From the NCBI RefSeq assembly GCF_000178475.1, contig NZ_ADNY01000006.1, positions 1 to 5,210 on the forward strand: a stretch of 5,210 bases of DNA. The letters are read 5' to 3'. The translations under genes were made by a program, and so were the position numbers. Below, one piece after another: positions 1-5,210 of this stretch (positions are counted from its first letter, which is position 1; the number at the start of each line of letters is the position of its first letter). The notes under the pieces were generated by a model that ran no database searches, was not told the DNA's origin, and was given only the letters and a program-made list of their open reading frames with translations. Source of the stretch: Lactobacillus amylolyticus DSM 11664 (GTDB lineage Bacteria > Bacillota > Bacilli > Lactobacillales > Lactobacillaceae).

Positions 1-118
1 GCACGGCAGCTGCCTACCCTCGCAGGCAGTTTCCCACCAACTACTCTCGGCGTTAAGAAGCTTAACTTCTGTGTTCGGCATGGGAACAGGTGTATCCTTC
101 TTGCTATCGCCACCGTAC
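1..118 (-). rRNA. rrf: 5S ribosomal RNA
   Basis: This is the small RNA of the large ribosomal subunit, which in the ribosome sits in the central protuberance with proteins uL18, uL5 and bL25-type partners. The RNA starts GUACGGUGGCGAUAGC (minus strand, from 118) and contains the family block CACCUGUUCCCAUGCCGAAC. It ends GCUGCCGUGC at base 1. The first ten and last ten bases pair completely as helix I, including U-G, U-G and G-U wobbles, which fixes both ends to within a base or two. The length of about 118 nt is normal. The gene is complete or nearly so, with its 3' end exactly at the window edge. It lies 58 nt downstream of 23S. The sequence closely resembles Lactobacillus 5S from memory. 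Confidence 0.96.
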
Positions 119-124
119 TCTTTC

Positions 125-142
125 TTGAGCTTCCACGCTCAA
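125..142 (-). other. hairpin just upstream of 5S
   Basis: UUGAGC (142-137) pairs with GCUCAA (130-125) around a 6-nt loop, GUGGAA. The 5' half overlaps the end of the pre-23S trailer arm by two bases, so the hairpin would stack directly on that stem. No U-tract follows, which argues against a terminator. A role in processing before 5S is inferred. Confidence 0.55.
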
Positions 143-161
143 AACTAAATACATTCCAAGC
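141..161 (-). repeat. pre-23S processing stem, 3' (trailer) arm
   Basis: Read on the minus strand, this 21-nt segment complements the 23S leader arm at 3137-3157. The match has one G-U wobble and one A-A mismatch, across about 3.0 kb. Bringing the arms together loops out the whole 23S. In bacteria such stems are cut by RNase III, and in Bacillus relatives Mini-III then trims 23S nearer its ends. The enzyme is inferred; the complementarity is seen. Confidence 0.85.
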
Positions 162-396
162 TCCAACCTCTGAGCTTTGGTCAAGTTCTCGACTGATTAG
201 TACTGGTCCGCTCCATTCTTCGCAGAACTTCCACTCCCAGCCTATCTACCTCATCGTCTCTGAGGTGTCTTACTGCTTTCGCATTGGAAATCTCATCTTG
301 AGGGGGGCTTCGCACTTAGATGCTTTCAGCGCTTATCCCTTCCGCACATAGCTACCCAGCGATGCCTTTGGCAAGACAACTGGTACACCAGCGGTG

Positions 397-431
<35 letters not shown>

Positions 432-455
432 CTCTCAAATTTCCTGCGCCCACGA

Positions 456-539
<84 letters not shown>

Positions 540-541
540 AA

Positions 542-630
<89 letters not shown>

Positions 631-804
631 AGGGTAGCTTTTATCCGTTGAGTGATGGCCCTTCCATACGGTACCACCAGATCACTAAGTCCGACTTTCG
701 TCCCTGCTCGAGCTGTCTCTCTCGCAGTCAAGCTCCCTTATACCTTTACACTCTGCGAATGATTTCCAACCATTCTGAGGGAACCTTTGAGCGCCTCCGT
801 TACA

Positions 805-836
<32 letters not shown>

Positions 837-1009
837 TACCTGACACTGTCCCTGGCCCGGCTTACGGGCCTAGGTTAGAGCATCCATCAAACAAGGGTAG
901 TATCCCAACATCGCCTCCAGTAAGACTAGCGTCCTACCTTCTCTGGCTCCTACCTATCCTGTACATGTTTAACAGATACTCAATATCAAGCTACAGTGAA
1001 GCTCCATGG

Positions 1010-1021
1010 GGTCTTTCCGTC
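1010..1021 (-). other. 23S macrolide-binding A2058/A2059 site
   Basis: GACGGAAAGACC is the domain V stretch lining the exit tunnel. The positions equivalent to A2058 (1016), A2059 (1015) and A2062 (1012) are all A. This is the unmutated state, although Erm methylation elsewhere in the genome could still modify A2058. Confidence 0.93.
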
Positions 1022-1100
1022 CTGTCGCGGGTAACCCGCATCTTCACGGGTATTATAATTTCACCGAGTCTCTCGTTGAGACAGTGCCCAAATCATTACA

Positions 1101-1191
<91 letters not shown>

Positions 1192-2527
1192 GTACCTTCG
1201 CCGAAGCTAAGCACTCCTCTTAACCTTCCAGCACCGGGCAGGTGTCAGCCCCTATACGTCGTCTTACGACTTTGCAGAGACCTGTGTTTTTGATAAACAG
1301 TTGTTTGGGCCTATTCTCTGCGGCTGATCTCTCGATCAGCACCCCTTCTCCCGAAGTTACGGGGTCATTTTGCCGAGTTCCTTAACGAGAGTTCTCTCGC
1401 TCACCTTAGTGTTCTCCACTTGACTACCTGTGTCGGTTTGCGGTACGGGTACGTTCTCTCTGGCTAGAAGCTTTTCTTGGCAGTGTGACTCTTGCACCTT
1501 CGCTACTTTAACTTCGCTCCTCCTCACGACTTGCCCTTAGAAGCAAGCATTTTACTCGCTCCCAGGCTTATCGCTTGAACATGGCCTTCCAGCGCCATGC
1601 GTGCTTCGCCTCCTGCGTCCCTCCTTCGCTCTTAACGATTAAACGCAGTACAGGAATCTCTACCTGTTATCCATCGGTTACGCCTCTCGGCCTTGCCTTA
1701 GGTCCCGACTTACCCTGGGCGGACGAGCCTGCCCCAGGAAACCTTAGTCTTCCGGCGGATAGGATTCTTACCTATCTTTCGCTACTCATACCGGCATTCT
1801 CACTTCTAAGCGCTCCATCTGTCCTCTCGATCAGACTTCTCCGCTCTTAGAACGCTCTCCTACCACGTGCTCTTTAAAACACGTCCACAGTTTCGGTACT
1901 ATGCTTAGCCCCGGTAAATTTTCGGCGCAGAGCCACTCGACTAGTGAGCTATTACGCACTCTTTGAATGATGGCTGCTTCTGAGCCAACGTCCTAGTTGT
2001 CTACGCAACTCCACATCCTTTTCCACTTAGCATAGATTTGGGGACCTTAACTGGTGATCTGGGCTGTTTCCCTTTCGACTACGGATCTTATCACTCGCAG
2101 TCTGACTCCCGTGTATGGATATCTGGAATTCGCAGTTTATCTGGATTTAGTAACCCCTGACGGGCCCCTTGTCCAAACAGAGCTCTACCTCCATTATCCT
2201 CTCCACGAGGCTAGCCCTAAAGCTATTTCGGAGAGAACCAGCTATCTCCAAGTTCGTTTGGAATTTCACCGCTACCCACAACTCATCCCCGCAATTTTTA
2301 ACTTACGTGGGTTCGGTCCTCCAGTGCGTTTTACCGCACCTTCAACCTGGTCATGGGTAGGTCACTTGGTTTCGGGTCTACACCGCACAACTTCTCGCCC
2401 TCTTCAGACTCGCTTTCGCTCCGGCTCCGTCTTTTCTGACTTAACCTCGCTGCACAGCATAACTCGCCGGTTCATTCTACAAAAGGCACGCCATTACACT
2501 TTAATGTGCTCTGACTACTTGTAGGCA

Positions 2528-2593
<66 letters not shown>

Positions 2594-3136
2594 TCACTAT
2601 CGGTCACTAGCTAGTATTTAGCCTTGCGAGATGGTCCTCGCGGATTCAAACGGAATTCCTCGTGTTCCGCCCTACTCAGGATCCTGCCGGCGCTCGCTGG
2701 ATTTCGCTTACGGGGCTCTCACCCTCTCTGGCCTACCTTCCCAGGTAGTTCTGCTATCCTTTGAGCTGCCTTGCGCAGTCCTACAACCCCCGCTGATAAA
2801 TCAACGGGTTTAGGCTCTTTCCTCTTCGCTCGCCGCTACTAAGGAAATCGATTTTTCTTTCTCTTCCTGCAGCTACTTAGATGTTTCAGTTCGCTGCGTC
2901 TTCCCTTACATGCCTTAACAGCATGCAATGATGCATCTCCTGCACCGGGTTCCCCCATTCGGACATCTCCGGATCTTAGCTTACTTACAGCTCCCCGAAG
3001 CTTTTCGCAGTTCGTTACGTCCTTCATCGGCTTCTAGTGCCTAGGCATTCACCGTGCGCCCTTTTCTACTTGACCTTACTCAAGAATCTCTCTTCTCGGT
3101 CGCTCTTCAATCTCTTCTTTGATTGTCTCGGTTTTT

Positions 3137-3157
3137 GCTTGGATTGTATTCAGTTTT
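3137..3157 (-). repeat. pre-23S processing stem, 5' (leader) arm
   Basis: The segment begins AAAACUGAAUACAAUCC on the minus strand and pairs with the trailer arm at 141-161. Its first nine bases, AAAACUGAA, are identical to the start of the 16S leader arm (5183-5200), so the two stems share a core and differ in their flanks. AUUG (3161-3158) and CAAU (3146-3143) could also form a small local hairpin around the core. Confidence 0.85.
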
Positions 3158-3166
3158 CAATGTGCT
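3151..3166 (-). promoter_or_regulatory. boxA-like antitermination element in 23S leader
   Basis: AGCACAUUGAAAACUG resembles the rrn boxA of Gram-positive bacteria (consensus roughly UGYUCUUUGAAAACU, from memory), where NusB and ribosomal protein S10 load the rRNA antitermination complex. A boxA copy both before 16S and before 23S is a known rrn layout. The match is imperfect (ACAUUG in place of CUUUG) and overlaps the processing stem, so conservation may reflect either role. Confidence 0.45.
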
Positions 3167-3171
3167 AACTC

Positions 3172-3187
3172 TGGACCTCTCGATCCA
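3172..3187 (-). other. GNRA-tetraloop hairpin downstream of tRNA-Ala
   Basis: UGGAUC (3187-3182) pairs with GGUCCA (3177-3172), with one U-G wobble, around a GAGA tetraloop of the stable GNRA type. It starts one or two bases after the tRNA-Ala discriminator base, so it probably affects endonuclease access to the tRNA 3' end. No U-tract follows, so it is not an intrinsic terminator. Confidence 0.6.
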
Positions 3188-3188
3188 A

Positions 3189-3261
3189 TGGAGGCTAACG
3201 GGTTCGAACCGATGACCTCCTGCGTGCAAAGCAGGTGCTCTCCCAACTGAGCTAAGCCCCC
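3189..3261 (-). tRNA. tRNA-Ala (anticodon UGC)
   Basis: This 73-nt cloverleaf delivers alanine at GCN codons. The acceptor stem GGGGGCU pairs with AGCCUCC, including a G3-U70 wobble, the classic identity signal for alanyl-tRNA synthetase. The D-arm begins AGCUCAGUUGGGAGAGC. The anticodon stem CCUGC/GCAGG encloses UUUGCAC with anticodon UGC, and the T-arm carries GGUUCGAACCC. The discriminator base is A. CCA is not encoded (UUGG follows), so CCA must be added by nucleotidyltransferase. It sits between tRNA-Ile and 23S, the standard spacer pairing. Confidence 0.97.
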
Positions 3262-3317
3262 AAGTATTATTTTTTATAGGCAGACATAACAATAACTCTC
3301 ATTTTTCGTTATGTCAA
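3262..3317 (-). other. tRNA-Ile-tRNA-Ala spacer
   Basis: This 56-nt AU-rich spacer is dominated by one hairpin (3283-3315) starting two bases after the tRNA-Ile discriminator base. The A-rich remainder leads into tRNA-Ala. There is no gene in it. Confidence 0.85.
3283..3315 (-). other. 8-bp hairpin between the two tRNAs
   Basis: GACAUAAC (3315-3308) is perfectly complementary to GUUAUGUC (3290-3283), with a 17-nt loop. An alternative fold pairs the inner UAAC with GUUA inside the loop. Downstream bases in the transcript are A-rich (UAUAAAAAAUAAU) rather than U-rich, so it is unlikely to terminate transcription. A role in separating the two tRNA precursors is inferred. Confidence 0.6.
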
Positions 3318-3392
<75 letters not shown>

Positions 3393-3396
3393 GACT

Positions 3397-3409
3397 AACG
3401 CTTGGCGTT
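3397..3409 (-). other. 5-bp hairpin before tRNA-Ile
   Basis: AACGC (3409-3405) pairs with GCGUU (3401-3397) around the 3-nt loop CAA, four bases upstream of the tRNA-Ile 5' end. It may present the RNase P site; it is too short to claim more. Confidence 0.4.
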
Positions 3410-3419
3410 TATTCAAATC

Positions 3420-3439
3420 TTTGAGGTAATACCCTCAAA
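3420..3439 (-). other. 7-bp hairpin after pre-16S stem
   Basis: UUUGAGG (3439-3433) pairs perfectly with CCUCAAA (3426-3420) around GUAUUA. Its first three bases overlap the end of the pre-16S trailer arm, so it either stacks on that stem or competes with its last pairs. A very similar hairpin follows the pre-23S trailer arm (125-142), so the layout is repeated. No U-tract follows. Confidence 0.65.
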
Positions 3440-3463
3440 ACTAAACAAAGTTTCTCAGTGTGC
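3437..3463 (-). repeat. pre-16S processing stem, 3' (trailer) arm
   Basis: GAAACUUUGUUUAGUUUU (3454-3437) pairs with the 16S leader arm (5200-5183) over 18 bp with a single G-U wobble. A second segment, GCACACU (3463-3457), pairs with AGUGUGC (5176-5170) across a 6/2-nt internal loop. The arms are about 1.7 kb apart and flank 16S, the expected geometry for the RNase III substrate that releases pre-16S. Confidence 0.88.
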
Positions 3464-3517
3464 TTCCGCTTGCTTTGGATACTTCTCTTAGTATTTCTAC
3501 TCTCCATATCCGCTGCT

Positions 3518-3550
<33 letters not shown>

Positions 3551-3570
3551 TCCTACGGCTACCTTGTTAC

Positions 3571-3576
3571 GACTTC
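3571..3576 (-). other. 16S decoding site (helix 44 A1492/A1493)
   Basis: GAAGUC places the two monitoring adenines at 3575 and 3574. The facing strand CGUCACAC carries the A1408 equivalent at 3659. All are the standard aminoglycoside-sensitive bases. Confidence 0.9.
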
Positions 3577-3646
3577 ACCCCAGTCATCTGCCCTGCCTTA
3601 GACGGCTCCTTCCCGAAGGTTAGGCCACCGGCTTCGGGCATTGCAG

Positions 3647-3702
<56 letters not shown>

Positions 3703-3860
3703 GTGCTGATCCGCGATTACTAGCGATTCCAGCTTCGTGCAGTCGAGTTGCAGACTGCAGTCCGAACTGAGAACAGCTTTCAGAGATTCGCTTGCCTTCG
3801 CAGGCTTGCTTCTCGTTGTACTGCCCATTGTAGCACGTGTGTAGCCCAGGTCATAAGGGG

Positions 3861-3898
<38 letters not shown>

Positions 3899-3948
3899 GT
3901 CACCGGCAGTCTCATTAGAGTGCCCAACTTAATGCTGGCAACTAATGA

Positions 3949-4014
<66 letters not shown>

Positions 4015-4068
4015 CCACCTGTCTTAGCGTCCCCGAAGGGAACTCCGTATCTCTACGGATTGCGCTAG

Positions 4069-4170
<102 letters not shown>

Positions 4171-4171
4171 T

Positions 4172-4208
<37 letters not shown>

Positions 4209-4521
4209 AGCACTGAGAGGCGGAAGCCTCCCAACACTTAGCACTCATCGTTTACGGCATGGACTACCAGGGTATCTAATCCTGTTCGCTACCCATGCTT
4301 TCGAGCCTCAGCGTCAGTTACAGACCAGAGAGCCGCCTTCGCCACTGGTGTTCCTCCATATATCTACGCATTCCACCGCTACACATGGAGTTCCACTCTC
4401 CTCTTCTGCACTCAAGAAAAACAGTTTCCGATGCAATTCCCCGGTTAAGCCGAGGGCTTTCACATCAGACTTATTTCTCCGCCTGCGCTCGCTTTACGCC
4501 CAATAAATCCGGACAACGCTT

Positions 4522-4568
<47 letters not shown>

Positions 4569-5131
4569 TTCTGGTTGATTACCGTCAAATAAAGGCCAGT
4601 TACTACCTCTATCCTTCTTCACCAACAACAGAGCTTTACGATCCGAAAACCTTCTTCACTCACGCGGCGTTGCTCCATCAGGCTTTCGCCCATTGTGGAA
4701 GATTCCCTACTGCTGCCTCCCGTAGGAGTTTGGGCCGTGTCTCAGTCCCAATGTGGCCGATCAGTCTCTCAACTCGGCTATGCATCGTTGCCTTGGTAAG
4801 CCGTTACCTTACCAACTAGCTAATGCACCGCGGGTCCATCCTTTAGCGACAGCTTGCGCCGCCTTTCAAGCAAGTGCCATGCAGCACTTGTTGTTATCCG
4901 GTATTAGCACCTGTTTCCAAGTGGTATCCCAGACTTAAGGGCAGGTTACCCACGTGTTACTCACCCATCCGCCGCTCGCTTCCGAAACGTCACTACCGAA
5001 GTAGATCTGTTAGTTCTGCTCGCTCGACTTGCATGTATTAGGCACGCCGCCAGCGTTCGTCCTGAGCCAGGATCAAACTCTCATTTTTTAAATAATCGTT
5101 TTTAAGATCTTTGTCTCAAAATTTATTGCTT

Positions 5132-5146
5132 GCGAATTGACTTCGC
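5132..5146 (-). other. 5-bp leader hairpin
   Basis: GCGAA (5146-5142) pairs with UUCGC (5136-5132) around GUCAA, in the 16S leader between the processing stem and the mature 5' end. Leader hairpins of this kind have been linked to 16S folding in other bacteria; here the role is inferred. Confidence 0.4.
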
Positions 5147-5169
5147 TTTTTGTTTGGGTTTTTACACCC

Positions 5170-5200
5170 GCACACTTTTAGCGAAACTTTGTTCAGTTTT
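5170..5200 (-). repeat. pre-16S processing stem, 5' (leader) arm
   Basis: AAAACUGAACAAAGUUUC (5200-5183) followed by AGUGUGC (5176-5170) pairs with the trailer arm at 3437-3463. The start of the arm also sits in a local 6-bp inverted repeat: ACUUUG (5206-5201) with CAAAGU (5191-5186). The arm can therefore fold on itself until the 3' partner, about 1.7 kb later in the transcript, has been made. Confidence 0.88.
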
Positions 5201-5209
5201 CAAAGTACT
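5195..5209 (-). promoter_or_regulatory. boxA-like antitermination element in 16S leader
   Basis: AGUACUUUGAAAACU closely resembles Gram-positive rrn boxA, the RNA site for NusB and S10 that protects rRNA transcription from Rho and polarity. It lies upstream of and overlapping the pre-16S stem, the usual position. Overlap with the stem core means either function could explain its conservation. No binding can be shown from sequence. Confidence 0.55.
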
Positions 5210-5210
5210 A

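Larger units (their letters stand above)
119..176 (-). other. 23S-5S spacer
   Basis: This 58-nt transcribed spacer holds the 3' arm of the pre-23S processing stem (141-161) and a 6-bp hairpin (125-142) just before 5S. No tRNA gene or reading frame lies here. It must be cut on both sides to free the 23S 3' end and the 5S 5' end. Confidence 0.85.
3076..3188 (-). other. tRNA-Ala-23S spacer (23S leader)
   Basis: In transcription order this 113-nt spacer holds a GNRA-loop hairpin right after tRNA-Ala (3172-3187). Next come a boxA-like element (3151-3166) that overlaps the 5' arm of the pre-23S stem (3137-3157), and a purine-rich stretch with a weak 5-bp hairpin (CAAUC 3125-3121 with GAUUG 3112-3108). 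It contains no further tRNA and no credible reading frame. Confidence 0.85.
5089..5210 (-). other. 16S leader (partial)
   Basis: This 122-nt AU-rich transcribed leader contains, from the upstream end, a boxA-like element (5195-5209), the 5' arm of the pre-16S stem (5170-5200), and two short hairpins. The hairpins are GGGU/ACCC at 5156-5169 and GCGAA/UUCGC at 5132-5146. I see no convincing -35/-10 pair here, and the rrn promoters are expected just beyond 5210. Confidence 0.8.

Noticed and set aside
2054..2524. A 156-codon open frame on the plus strand
   Set aside because: It is antisense to 23S with no ribosome binding site of note. Databases contain many such spurious proteins from rRNA antisense.
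2839..3027. A 62-codon minus-strand frame inside the 5' part of 23S
   Set aside because: It is a lysine- and arginine-rich translation of 23S domain I, not a gene. Leaderless peptides from rRNA cannot be excluded, but nothing here supports one.
3107..3292. A 61-codon minus-strand frame across tRNA-Ala and its spacers
   Set aside because: It reads GLSSVGRAPALHAGGHRFEP, the familiar spurious translation of a tRNA-Ala gene.
3420..3439. Hairpin considered as an intrinsic terminator within the spacer
   Set aside because: Neither strand has a U-tract after the stem, and termination here would cut off 23S.
5089..5210. Possible rrn promoter in the leader (AT-rich blocks such as TTTAAAAAA and AATAAATTTT)
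   Set aside because: I found no -35/-10 pair with proper spacing, and the boxA and processing arm upstream show that transcription starts beyond the window edge.

Overview
The window is almost entirely one ribosomal RNA operon on the minus strand. In transcription order, from high to low coordinates, it runs: 16S leader, 16S rRNA, tRNA-Ile(GAU), tRNA-Ala(UGC), 23S rRNA, 5S rRNA. I see no protein-coding gene. The open frames on both strands lie inside structured RNA genes or across the spacers, and none has a start signal or a recognisable product.

The organism looks like a low-GC Gram-positive of the family Lactobacillaceae, most likely Lactobacillus in the strict sense (the L. delbrueckii group). 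The basis is remembered sequence: the 16S stretches around minus-strand 4560-4640 and 4790-5040, the 5S sequence, a 16S 3' tail ending in CCUCCUUUCU, and tRNA genes without an encoded CCA. The V1 region (about 4980-5035) does not exactly match any species I can recall. Members of the honey-bee gut (Firm-5) clade are possible, but I cannot confirm this without a database.

Layout, high to low: 5089-5210 is the 16S leader, with a boxA-like element and one arm of the pre-16S stem. 3523-5088 is 16S. 3393-3522 is a 130-nt spacer with the other pre-16S arm and several hairpins. 3318-3392 is tRNA-Ile. 3262-3317 is a 56-nt spacer with an 8-bp hairpin. 3189-3261 is tRNA-Ala. 3076-3188 is a 113-nt spacer with a GNRA hairpin, a second boxA-like element and one arm of the pre-23S stem. 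177-3075 is 23S. 119-176 is a 58-nt spacer with the other pre-23S arm. 1-118 is 5S, ending at the window edge. The operon promoters lie beyond 5210, and any terminator or further tRNA genes lie before base 1.

The parts work as one transcript. Long-range complementary arms loop out the 16S and 23S precursors for RNase III-type cleavage, and the tRNAs are freed by RNase P and 3'-processing enzymes. Known functional positions checked in both large rRNAs are the usual wild-type bases. I found no undescribed system. The parts worth a second look are the spacer RNA structures: two stems with the same core, the same G-U wobble at the same place in both, and local hairpins that compete with the long-range pairing.
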